IMG/VR virus record: IMGVR_UViG_3300012919_000027
Span: 1-29,302 of that record
From: a virus
DNA: 29,302 nt
Strand: one strand, 5' to 3'
Part shown: positions 17,801 through 24,986 of the stretch, in pieces
How positions within the stretch are numbered: the stretch's first letter is position 1
Layout: each line of letters opens with the position of its first letter
Program-made: the position numbers and the translations under genes
The notes under the pieces: model-generated
Seen by the model: only the letters and a program-made list of their open reading frames with translations
What the model was told of the DNA's origin: nothing
Database searches by the model: none

Positions 17801-18705
17801 TAGAAGATGCAATTAGTATTCAAAACAAAACAGCATCTAAACAAACTGTAGAAATGATGGCTAAGATGGGGTTTGGTATAAAAGAAATAGAAGAGATAGC
17901 TAAAAAAGCACCTTATGAAAGAAATACACCAAAAGGTTTATACTTAGCTAACTCTGATGGATGGTTAAAAGCTGGTGTTTCACGTGAAACATTAGATAAA
18001 TTTAGAAATTCAATGAACGCTGGTATTTTTAATACTGTTATTATGGCATCACCAGCAGATAAACCTATTATGATGGATGGTGTTTTTTATGTGCCTTGGC
18101 GTGTTGCTAAATATATTCCGGGAATGACAGAAAGCAAATCAGTTCGTGGTTATTCAAGAATAGAGAATGGTTTATTTTCATTGCCTTTTGCTTTTATGTC
18201 TTACTCGTTTGGTGCGGCAAATAAAATTACAGCAAGCTTGGCACAGAATACATTAAAGAATAAAGCTATGGGTTTTACTATGGCTATGGGTTTAGCTTAT
18301 ATGGGTTTACAATTACGATACAGAAACAGACCCTATGTATTAGAAAATATGTCTACTGAAGATAAGATAGCAAGAACATTTGATTATTCTGGTTTAGCTG
18401 CAATATACTCTGATATGTTTTACAGAGGATTATCTATTGGTACTAACTTAGGTTACTTTGAAAACTCACCAGTTAATCCAAAGTTTATATCTAAAGATAA
18501 AGCAGAAAGACCAATGGATGCTGCACTAGAAGTTATAGGCGCACCAGCTTCATTGCTTTGGGAATATAAAAGAGGTGTTGTTGATTTTTATAATGGTGAA
18601 GTTAATGAGGGTGTAAAGAGATTCCAAAGAAATTTACCGTTTGCTAAGATATGGTGGATGGAGAATTTAAGTAAAGACATAGGAAAGGTAGTAGGCAGAT
18701 GGTAA
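14887..18705 (+). CDS. Giant internal virion protein with HELHH metallopeptidase-like motif
   Basis: A 1272-residue protein in the position and size range of T7 gp16 (1318), which forms the periplasmic DNA-ejection tube. Residues 391-395 are HELHH, preceded by the hydrophobic AKFILL and followed by YEDRIDNLALNFL (409-421), where E410 could be the third zinc ligand of a gluzincin-like domain. An earlier GNIYLNFEAIKRSYKDF segment probably starts this domain. C-terminal hydrophobic stretches (about 1098-1115 and 1135-1150) could insert in the membrane. No lytic transglycosylase motif is visible, so the peptidoglycan-cutting domain of T7 gp16 seems absent or replaced. Proteolytic activity is inference from the motif. 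Confidence 0.75.
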   Translation: MDLEDIKKGIVPDNIGLANDNRQTYSTAVPRKSSFSEAWSAMMGISYGSMLFEVDNYLKHNASLFDDLDNGNFNALTSTDPFIVEQLESLNNRDIKNDLIFARNKEHFLGMIEQKYRRLEQHKTLENTSWSTYIPALIADPINGATIFFPILRSKSVWDAMRKSALMTTAIVGPLETGRVYADPTVSPMEGLATTTASVLFSSALTGVGRGISDYFTNRARKEIYNQVTSEMIATGTFKPDGIYRDSNGMLHGNFTENVKIARSSGKSIFDTSEEELTKIFKNFSYNKIITNQAKVNEYLRKENKNLTGILGVNGKDGNIYLNFEAIKRSYKDFKSKTKSKAAIQQYKTQLKQVYDNKEISEATYRHHLNKIKHIDLFNNVDEYAKFILLHELHHTTNPRLKYERLGLYEDRIDNLALNFLRDERSISEYSVFRDGVKTKINPDDIPVLDNPNSFDTSGSGAFLNSWAYKAIPTPYKNFIMNKAINDDVKELMHKLGSDMGMKMQKNALGIPSDFSVHIKSNTDHGKWVRVYDDIMKIYSEDTNKKVTGVLDYRIWGAKTFDDWMKNVNRRMVFNDLDGVTAGEKKAIKMFQNFWKEWEQRLIDVNMIGTHRGLINEIARLEIRLKELEATPAIKGDLDYNKLQIERYKGKLDELRSDLSAKVDTSVPQNEMSFYARYWNHDMILANKEKFTQILEKWYAQNPYIYEKGVQKLLSTNPASVRKRADETVSKILGETDGNFEQSFAGYSSKHTRHRNLNIPNKLVWEFIEQNPISVMKNYTTRVSPEYHFKNDFNGRSLEDVQEFIYNSVSKSSNVKSAQKAVMQFTHMYDRVVGNVVKDPTKLNQRVRQVLSDLAGLTYLGSAGFATLTDYAAIALQREAGAWLKLSFSIMDGQKISLNAKEGRYAGEALDILKNMEGLRLIDDLSNRTIDRGLYSKVAGKAKQLFYSTNLLGPATNLAKRLESIFRAHQIIEDAISIQNKTASKQTVEMMAKMGFGIKEIEEIAKKAPYERNTPKGLYLANSDGWLKAGVSRETLDKFRNSMNAGIFNTVIMASPADKPIMMDGVFYVPWRVAKYIPGMTESKSVRGYSRIENGLFSLPFAFMSYSFGAANKITASLAQNTLKNKAMGFTMAMGLAYMGLQLRYRNRPYVLENMSTEDKIARTFDYSGLAAIYSDMFYRGLSIGTNLGYFENSPVNPKFISKDKAERPMDAALEVIGAPASLLWEYKRGVVDFYNGEVNEGVKRFQRNLPFAKIWWMENLSKDIGKVVGRW

Positions 18706-18745
18706 TTTTTATTGAAAATATAATTAAAAGAGGTATGATTCAGCC

Positions 18746-20608
18746 ATGACTATAGATTTAACAGATAAACCACCACGAATATCGTATACAGTAGGTCAAG
18801 GTGTAACAACAACTTCGTTTGATACAGACTTTGAATTTTTTGATGCAACAGATTTAAAGGTAGTTGTTGATGGAACAACTAAAACAATTACTGAACACTA
18901 TACAGTTAGTGGTGGGAATGGTTCTACAGGCACAGTAACTATGTCAGTTACTGGTGCAACAGGTGGAAGTACAGTAATTATATATAGAGAAATACCATTA
19001 AGTAGATCAACTGACTTTCCAACATCTGGTGCTTTTCCTATAGCTACACTTAATACAGAATTAGACAGAACGGTTGCTTTGTTTGATGATCGTAAGGATC
19101 GTATTGATAGATCGATAAGATTACTTGATACAGATGATGCAGCAACTATGACACTACCAGCAAAAGCAAACAGAGTAGGTACTGTTCTTGGTTTTAACGC
19201 TACAACAGGTGCAGTAGAAGCTGGACCAACAATAGCAAATGTAAGTTCACTTTCTTCTATTACGTCTAATATTAACGCATTAGGACCAATAGCAGCAGAT
19301 ATAACAACATTAGCACATATACAAGATGGTACTTCAGCAACAAATGCAATTACAAAAGTAAGTGCAATACAAAGTCATGTTACAACTGTAGCTGGAATAG
19401 ACAGTAATGTAACAACTGTTGCTGGTAAAGCAAGTTTAATCACCTCTGACTTTGCAGCTGATATGGCATTAGTTACAGCCGATTTTGTTGCTGACGTAAA
19501 TACATTAGCAACATCAAATATTGTTGATGATTTAAATATACTTGCAACATCAGATATTGTTGATGACATGGCTTTACTTGCTACAAGTGATAATGTAACA
19601 GCAATGGGAAAACTAGGTGATGACACTGTTATTCAACATATGGCTAATTTAAATGCTAGTAATGTAATTACAAATATTGGGACTGTTGCAACAAATACTG
19701 AAAACGTAAATAAATTTGCAAATAGATATAGAATAGAATCTTCAGCTCCAACATCATCATTAGATGCTGGTGATTTATATTTTAATACAACTACAAATAG
19801 ATTAAGTTACTATGATGGTTCTGCTTGGAAATTAACAGGAGAATCTGCGGAAAGAACAATTACTACACACACAGTTACATCTGCTGGAACACAAACTATA
19901 AGTGTTTCTTACACTGTGGGATTGGTGGATGTTTATTTAAATGGAGTAAAGTTAAGTATTTCAAGTGGTGATGCTACTGCATCTAATGGATCATCAGTTG
20001 TTGTAACTGGTGCAAGCATTGGAGATATAATTGAGGTTGTTGCTTTATCTCCAGTTGATATTGCTACTCTTGGAACAGCATCTAGTAAAAATGTGGGTAT
20101 AGCAAATAATAATATACCTATTTTTACTAGTGGTGTAGCTGACAATGATTATCTTAAAGTAGATGGAACAACAATAGAAGGTCGAGATGCAGGTCAAGTG
20201 TTATCAGATATAGGTGCTGCTGCTTTAGCTGGAGCTACATTTACTGGTGGCATTAAAGAACAATCAACTGCAGGTGCTTTAAGCAATAGTAATCAAACAC
20301 TTACATTAGATTTATCTCTTTCAAATAATTTTACACTTACAACTGCAGCAGCTATTACTAATTTTGTTGTAAATAATCATACTGATGGTCAAGCAAGTAT
20401 ATTTACACTTAGAGTTACTTATTCAAATAGCGCCCACGACATTACCTGGACAAATACTAGCACTTCTGTATCTGTAAAATGGAGTGGTGGAACTGCACCT
20501 ACACAAAGTGACAGTGGTACAGATTTATATGTTTTCTTTGCAGACGCTTCTTCTAGTAATGTTCCTACAACTATCTATGGCTTTACAGCTGGTCAGGCAA
20601 TGGCATGA
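18746..20608 (+). CDS. Tail fibre protein with T7 gp17-like N-terminus
   Basis: A 620-residue fibre protein. Residues 1-150 follow the T7 tail-fibre N-terminal pattern (a FEFFDATDLKVVVDG segment, STVIIYREIPLSRSTDF, LDRTVALFDD), the part that attaches fibres to the nozzle. About 180-323 is repetitive, with VTTVAG units and then six consecutive 12-residue units from N252 (NTLATSNIVDDL, NILATSDIVDDM and others), probably a trimeric shaft. Near 335 SLDAGDLYFNTTTNRLSYYD is a common short fibre module, and the C-terminal half ends with a beta-domain containing SVKWSGGTAPTQ. The SD AAGAGG is about 12 bases from this ATG. Its TGA overlaps the next ATG (ATGA). Confidence 0.88.
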   Translation: MTIDLTDKPPRISYTVGQGVTTTSFDTDFEFFDATDLKVVVDGTTKTITEHYTVSGGNGSTGTVTMSVTGATGGSTVIIYREIPLSRSTDFPTSGAFPIATLNTELDRTVALFDDRKDRIDRSIRLLDTDDAATMTLPAKANRVGTVLGFNATTGAVEAGPTIANVSSLSSITSNINALGPIAADITTLAHIQDGTSATNAITKVSAIQSHVTTVAGIDSNVTTVAGKASLITSDFAADMALVTADFVADVNTLATSNIVDDLNILATSDIVDDMALLATSDNVTAMGKLGDDTVIQHMANLNASNVITNIGTVATNTENVNKFANRYRIESSAPTSSLDAGDLYFNTTTNRLSYYDGSAWKLTGESAERTITTHTVTSAGTQTISVSYTVGLVDVYLNGVKLSISSGDATASNGSSVVVTGASIGDIIEVVALSPVDIATLGTASSKNVGIANNNIPIFTSGVADNDYLKVDGTTIEGRDAGQVLSDIGAAALAGATFTGGIKEQSTAGALSNSNQTLTLDLSLSNNFTLTTAAAITNFVVNNHTDGQASIFTLRVTYSNSAHDITWTNTSTSVSVKWSGGTAPTQSDSGTDLYVFFADASSSNVPTTIYGFTAGQAMA

Positions 20609-22557
20609 GTAGTAACAAAAAATTACTAAAGGTTACAGCTACATCTGATCCTTTAAATGTAGAAGATGTATTTAGCACCCATCTTTATAAAGGAACAGGT
20701 ACTAATGGCCATCAAATTGTTAATGGAATTGATTTAACTCAAGGTGGAATGGTTTGGATAAAAAATCGTGATGGTAGTAATGGTGGTGTAATGGACACTG
20801 CCAGAGGTGTTGGTAAAATATTTCAAACTCATAATAATAGTGCAGAAGAAACAGAAGCAGGTAGTTATGGTTTAGCGTCTTTTAATGATGATGGGTTTCT
20901 TCTTAATCAAGAATTTCATGGTAGTACAAATGCAGCATCACATTATGTATCTTATACATTTAGAAAAGCACAAAAGTTTTTTGATGTTGTAACTTATAGT
21001 GGAACTGGTTCTGCTCGTACACTTTCACATTCTTTAGGTTCTGTGCCGGGAATGGTTATTATTAAAAGAAGAGATGTAGCTGCTACTTGGATGGTTTGGC
21101 ATAGATCGTTTCCTAGTCCATCAAATTCAGCTTTATATTTAGATGATACGTCTGATGTAGTTAGTAATTCTGCTTATTGGAATGACACTCATCATACAGC
21201 TTCTGCATTATCATTAGGTGACCATTACAATATTAATGCTAGTGGTGGAACGTATGTAGCTTATATTTTTGGACATGATGCTTCTGATGAAGGACTGATA
21301 CAATGTGGTAAAGTAACTACAGATGCTTCAAGTGTTGTTGACCCAATTAACTTAGGTTTTGAACCTCAGTGGGGATTATTTAAAACTGCTTCTGTTTCTG
21401 ATTGGGAATTGCATGATACCATGAGAGGGTGGAATATGCATCAGTTAAGAAAGCTTCAACCAAATACAAATGATGGTGAAGTAACTTATACTACACTTAG
21501 ATATTCTTATATTACAAGTACAGGTTTTGGAACATCAGGTTATTTTGCTGCTAGTAAAGATTTATATTACATGGTTATACGCAAAGCACCAATGGCTGAA
21601 CCTACTGCTGTAGCTGATGTATTTGCTTCTGGAGTTGGTGGTGTTTCAGTAGCTAATGATGGTACAGTTTTTAATGCAGGTTTTCCTGTTGATAAAACAA
21701 TTACTTTTCGTAATTTTGCTACTGGTGGCAATCGTGATGTAAGAGATAGAAAGCGTGGAGAAAATATTATATCTACAAACAGTAGTGCTGCTCAGTCCAC
21801 TGGTAGTACATATGAACGATTAGATAATAGTATTGGTATTGTTAATAGATCAGGAGGTAATGTTGGTCTTAATCAAAATTCTTATTATGCATTTAGAAGA
21901 GCGCCTAAGTTTTTTGATATAGTTACTTGGAAGGGAAATGATACTGCTAATAGAAGTATTACTCATCAATTAGGTGCAATTCCTGCAATGATTTGGGCTA
22001 AAAAAACAACAGAAACTGTTGGTACTACTAATGCTGATTGGCATGTTCTTCATGCAAATCATGCTATGTCAGGAACTGGGAATAGTTCTACAGGTGGTTT
22101 AAAATTAAATGCTACTGGAAATGATTATTATACCCATCAATGGGGTCACACTTATCCAACAAGTACTGCTGTTAATGTATCTTATGTAGCAGATGCACAG
22201 ATTCAATCATTGAATGATACAAGTGCTACTTATGTGGCTTATTTATTTGGTAATCTAAGTGGTATTAGTAAAGGTGGATCATTTAGTCATACATATGGTT
22301 CTAGCACAGATGTAGATTGTGGATTTAGTTCTGGCTCAAGGGTAGTTATTGTAAAAAGAGTTGATGCTAGTGGGACTAATTGGACTGTTTGGGATACTGT
22401 ACATGGCATTGTATCTGGTAATGACCCTTATCTTCCATTAAATTCAAATAGTTCATATCAGACAGGTAGTGATTACATTGATCCACTAAATAGTGGGTTT
22501 CAAATAACTAGTGACTTTAGTTCTGGTACGTTTATTTATTACGCAATCGCAAATTAA
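20605..22557 (+). CDS. Tail adhesin with duplicated DUF7483-like modules
   Basis: A 650-residue, Gly/Ser/Thr-rich beta protein. It contains repeated modules of the DUF7483 type found in marine phage tail proteins: FFDVVTYSGTG..LSHSLGSVPGMVIIKRR (from about 125) ending YVAYIFG, and again FFDIVTWKGND..ITHQLGAIPAMIWAKK (from about 436) ending YVAYLFG. The two copies are offset by 311 residues, and the flanking modules repeat as well, so the protein is nearly a tandem duplication. It follows the gp17-like fibre with an ATGA overlap, suggesting a receptor-binding tip or side fibre attached to it. The exact receptor cannot be inferred. Confidence 0.75.
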   Translation: MSSNKKLLKVTATSDPLNVEDVFSTHLYKGTGTNGHQIVNGIDLTQGGMVWIKNRDGSNGGVMDTARGVGKIFQTHNNSAEETEAGSYGLASFNDDGFLLNQEFHGSTNAASHYVSYTFRKAQKFFDVVTYSGTGSARTLSHSLGSVPGMVIIKRRDVAATWMVWHRSFPSPSNSALYLDDTSDVVSNSAYWNDTHHTASALSLGDHYNINASGGTYVAYIFGHDASDEGLIQCGKVTTDASSVVDPINLGFEPQWGLFKTASVSDWELHDTMRGWNMHQLRKLQPNTNDGEVTYTTLRYSYITSTGFGTSGYFAASKDLYYMVIRKAPMAEPTAVADVFASGVGGVSVANDGTVFNAGFPVDKTITFRNFATGGNRDVRDRKRGENIISTNSSAAQSTGSTYERLDNSIGIVNRSGGNVGLNQNSYYAFRRAPKFFDIVTWKGNDTANRSITHQLGAIPAMIWAKKTTETVGTTNADWHVLHANHAMSGTGNSSTGGLKLNATGNDYYTHQWGHTYPTSTAVNVSYVADAQIQSLNDTSATYVAYLFGNLSGISKGGSFSHTYGSSTDVDCGFSSGSRVVIVKRVDASGTNWTVWDTVHGIVSGNDPYLPLNSNSSYQTGSDYIDPLNSGFQITSDFSSGTFIYYAIAN

Positions 22558-22567
22558 GGAATTTATT

Positions 22568-23074
22568 ATGGCTGAGTTTAGACATTCTTCTGGAGCAATC
22601 AAAACTGAAAGTGAAATACGAGCAGACAATCCAAATACTTCATTTCCTAGAGGACCACTGTCTACAGAAACATTAACTAGATTAGGGTATGAAGGTGTGT
22701 TATCTACACCTAAACCAACTCCATCATCAACAACTAAAATAATTCAGAGAGATGGTGTAGAACAAAACTCTAAAAAGCAATGGGTAGAAAAGTGGAAAGA
22801 AGTTAATCGTCACGCTGATTACAAAGATAAAGATGGTAAAACAGTTACTAAAGCATCACAAGATAAAGCTTATCAAACTAGTTTAGATAACACACAAAAA
22901 GATGTTTTAAGAAATGAAAGGAAACCACTTCTTGAAGAAGCTGATTGGCAGATACACAAGCTTGAAGATAGTGGTGGTGATGCTAGCAAATGGAAAACTT
23001 ATCGACAAGAGTTAAGAGATATAACAAAGGCAAGTGACATTTATAATGTGACTTTCCCAAATAAACCTAGTTAG
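22568..23074 (+). CDS. Putative tail fibre assembly chaperone (long form)
   Basis: A 168-residue protein whose C-terminus (from about residue 118) reads RKPLLEEADWQIHKLED, then TYRQELRDI and VTFPNKP. This matches the 'LL.ETDW..........YRQALRDI...WP..P' pattern of phage tail assembly chaperones (Pfam Phage_tail_APC). These help fibres fold or attach and are usually encoded next to the fibre gene, as here. The N-terminal 110 residues start with a short segment AEFRHSSGAIKTESEIRADN and are otherwise charged. A longer frame opens inside the fibre gene at 22511, but TTAAGGA at 22554-22560 supports ATG 22568. Confidence 0.72.
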   Translation: MAEFRHSSGAIKTESEIRADNPNTSFPRGPLSTETLTRLGYEGVLSTPKPTPSSTTKIIQRDGVEQNSKKQWVEKWKEVNRHADYKDKDGKTVTKASQDKAYQTSLDNTQKDVLRNERKPLLEEADWQIHKLEDSGGDASKWKTYRQELRDITKASDIYNVTFPNKPS

Positions 23075-23083
23075 GAGTATAAA

Positions 23084-23896
23084 ATGAGTAGAGCAAAAGA
23101 CTTAGCATCTCTTGGTGACAATGCTGCAAATTTAGAAAATGCATTAAACAATGTATCTGAAGATAGTTCACCACAATTAGGTGGTGATTTAGACTTGGTA
23201 ACACATGATGTTGTAACAACTTCAAATAGAGATATTGAATTAAAACCTCATGGTACAGGTAAAGTAAAAGCACCAAGTACTCCAATGTTTCTTAATTTTA
23301 TACACGAAGAATCAGCAACAAATGCTGCAACTATAAATTTTACAAGTACTTACATTACTGATGATTACGATTTTTATGATGTTGTTTTTTCAGATGTTTC
23401 TCCAAATACAGATAATAGTTGGATGGGTATGAGGTTTGGTATTAGTAGTACTGTTTATACTGGTACAGATGATTATATGTATTACTTTTCTCATATTGTT
23501 CAACGCCATGCTGATGATTCTGGTGGTGCAGGGGAAAGCACAACTAGTATTAATGGATATGATGCAAGTGCAACTTCTTTCATTATACATAGATGGAATG
23601 AATATGGTATGGGTAATCAAAATGGAGAAAGTTACACAGCTAGAGTACGCTGTTTTAATTTAAGATCAACAACAACTTACCCACAAATTAAGATAATGGA
23701 AGGTGTTTCAAGAATGCAAAATAATTATTTCGCTACTATTTATCTAAGTATGGGGTGTATGAGAAATAAAAATGGAGCAGATTGTAGAACAGATAAAATA
23801 GATTATATTAGATTTTTTCCTTACTATAGTTCTACTGCTGACAACACATTTGCAGGTGGTAAATTCTCTTTATATGGAGGTAAGTTTCATGAGTAG
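23084..23896 (+). CDS. Putative third tail fibre / receptor-binding protein
   Basis: A 270-residue protein with a good TAGGAGT before the ATG. It begins with MSRAKDLASLGDN and continues with SSPQLGGDLDLVTHDV and IELKPHGTGKV, short linkers common at the N-termini of marine phage tail proteins. The rest is a beta-rich domain that ends IDYIRFFPYYSS then FAGGKFSLYGGKF, the closing strand pattern of a jelly-roll-like tail domain seen in phage receptor-binding proteins. It lies between two chaperone-like genes, which supports a fibre role. The specific receptor is unknown. Confidence 0.7.
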   Translation: MSRAKDLASLGDNAANLENALNNVSEDSSPQLGGDLDLVTHDVVTTSNRDIELKPHGTGKVKAPSTPMFLNFIHEESATNAATINFTSTYITDDYDFYDVVFSDVSPNTDNSWMGMRFGISSTVYTGTDDYMYYFSHIVQRHADDSGGAGESTTSINGYDASATSFIIHRWNEYGMGNQNGESYTARVRCFNLRSTTTYPQIKIMEGVSRMQNNYFATIYLSMGCMRNKNGADCRTDKIDYIRFFPYYSSTADNTFAGGKFSLYGGKFHE

Positions 23897-24128
23897 TCAT
23901 TTTGATGCAGAAGATTTAAAAAACTTAGATGCAATGACAAATAGAATGAAGTTGCAAGATATTCGTTTTAAAAGAAAACCTTTGTTAGAAGAAGCAGATC
24001 ATAAGATTTGGACACTTGAAGATAAAGGTTCTGATGCTAGTGCTTGGAAAGCTTATAGGGTTAAGCTACGTGATATGATGGATGGAGTTAATGTAGATAA
24101 TCCAACATTTCCAACTAAACCAAAATAA
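23889..24128 (+). CDS. Putative tail fibre assembly chaperone (short form)
   Basis: A 79-residue protein, nearly all of it matching the C-terminal domain of the 168-residue chaperone-like gene upstream: RKPLLEEADHKIWTLED (from residue 29), YRVKLRDM and a final NPTFPTKPK. The start at ATG 23889 is set by GGAGGT at 23876-23881; a longer frame from 23850 lacks such a site. It overlaps the end of the third fibre gene by 8 bases. A paralogue made by duplication of the chaperone domain is the simplest reading, perhaps dedicated to the neighbouring fibre. Confidence 0.7.
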   Translation: MSSHFDAEDLKNLDAMTNRMKLQDIRFKRKPLLEEADHKIWTLEDKGSDASAWKAYRVKLRDMMDGVNVDNPTFPTKPK

Positions 24129-24140
24129 GGAGGTGATACT

Positions 24141-24212
24141 ATGCCAAGAGGACCGGGAACTTATGGGACTAAAAAAGGTAGACCACCTAAACCGAAAGGC
24201 TCAAAGAAGTAA
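24141..24212 (+). CDS. 23-residue basic peptide with AT-hook-like GRPPKPKG motif
   Basis: A 24-codon frame is preceded by a near-perfect Shine-Dalgarno, AAGGAGGTGA, 5 to 6 bases before the ATG. It encodes a peptide starting MPRGPGTYG and ending TKKGRPPKPKGSKK. The KKGRPPK core resembles an AT-hook (minor-groove binding GRP flanked by Lys). Similar short GPGTYG...GRPPK peptides are, to my memory, common in marine phages near the lysis genes. Its stop overlaps the next ATG by one base (TAATG). The ribosome site is among the strongest in the window, so expression is likely; function is unknown. Confidence 0.7.
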   Translation: MPRGPGTYGTKKGRPPKPKGSKK

Positions 24213-24697
24213 TGTTCGATCCAGCATCGATAGCTACTGCTGTTAGTCTATCGACTGCTGCATTTAATAATATAAAGAAAGCATTTGCTATTGGTCGTGA
24301 TCTAGAAGGTATGTCTAGTGATCTATCAAGATGGATGAAAGCTAGCTCAGATATAGAACAAGCTGTTAAGTCTACAAAAAATCCTCCTTTTTATAAGAAG
24401 ATGTTAAGTGGTGACTCTGTTGAGGAAGCTGCAATGAAAAGTTTAGTTGCTCAAAAGACTTTAGAAAAGCAACGATATGAATTACAACAGTATGTTAAAT
24501 TTAAATTTGGTGTTAAAGCTTGGGATGATTTGCTAAAGATGGAAGGTAGTATTCGCAAACAAAGACAAGAGTTAGTTTATAAAAGACAAGAGTTCCAACA
24601 GAAATGTATTGAAGGATTCTTTTTTTGTGTGTTATTAGCTACTATTATTGGTTTTATTTTCTTTGTTATCTGGTTGAAGAAGCAACAAAATGTCTGA
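24212..24697 (+). CDS. C-terminally membrane-anchored coiled-coil protein
   Basis: A 161-residue protein with an Ala-rich N-terminal helix (FDPASIATAVSLSTAAFNN), a conserved-looking SRWMKASSDIEQAVKSTKNP (40-59), a charged helical region (about 78-131, RKQRQELVYKRQEFQQK) and one strong transmembrane helix (about 135-154) followed by KKQQNV. This layout is familiar from marine phage genomes, where it is annotated only as hypothetical. Its place before the holin genes hints at a role in lysis or membrane disruption, but this is inference. No signal peptide is present. Confidence 0.65.
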   Translation: MFDPASIATAVSLSTAAFNNIKKAFAIGRDLEGMSSDLSRWMKASSDIEQAVKSTKNPPFYKKMLSGDSVEEAAMKSLVAQKTLEKQRYELQQYVKFKFGVKAWDDLLKMEGSIRKQRQELVYKRQEFQQKCIEGFFFCVLLATIIGFIFFVIWLKKQQNV

Positions 24698-24782
24698 GAA
24701 AGATATTATATTTGTAATGATGGTTCTTTTGTCTTATGTTTGGTGTACATGGTATGAACCAAAATGGTTATTTATTAAGTGA
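24690..24782 (+). CDS. 30-residue putative membrane micro-protein
   Basis: A 30-residue frame overlaps the end of the preceding gene by 8 bases. It has one hydrophobic segment, IIFVMMVLLSYVW (about 6-18), and a short basic-aromatic tail. It fills the gap before the next membrane protein exactly. It could be a small lysis-associated membrane peptide; no family is recognised. Confidence 0.45.
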   Translation: MSEKDIIFVMMVLLSYVWCTWYEPKWLFIK

Positions 24783-24788
24783 GGTAAT

Positions 24789-24986
24789 ATGCCAGCTACA
24801 ATTATAGATGATTATAAAATATTCCCAAGACTTATGATGCTTGTGGTTACTATCCTAACTTATCAAAGTGTACATTGGTATATGGGATTAGATGATCCAA
24901 CGATACAACAAAGTGGATTAGTATCTGTTTGTGCTGGAATGCTTACAGGTTGTTTCGCCATATGGATGGGAAAGGAAGTAAAATGA
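24789..24986 (+). CDS. Small two-helix membrane protein, holin-like
   Basis: A 65-residue protein with GAGGT before the ATG and two hydrophobic segments, about 12-32 (FPRLMMLVVTILTYQSVHWY) and 41-60 (QSGLVSVCAGMLTGCFAIWM), and short charged ends. The size and two-span layout resemble class II holins or a holin partner. It overlaps the GTA-type holin gene by an ATGA junction, so the two may act together, for example as holin and antiholin. That is inference. Confidence 0.6.
   Translation: MPATIIDDYKIFPRLMMLVVTILTYQSVHWYMGLDDPTIQQSGLVSVCAGMLTGCFAIWMGKEVK

Noticed and set aside
18719-18724. Perfect TATAAT upstream of the tail fibre gene
   Set aside because: No acceptable -35 at 16-18 bases and the start point would fall inside the ribosome site; such a hexamer is expected by chance in this AT-rich DNA.
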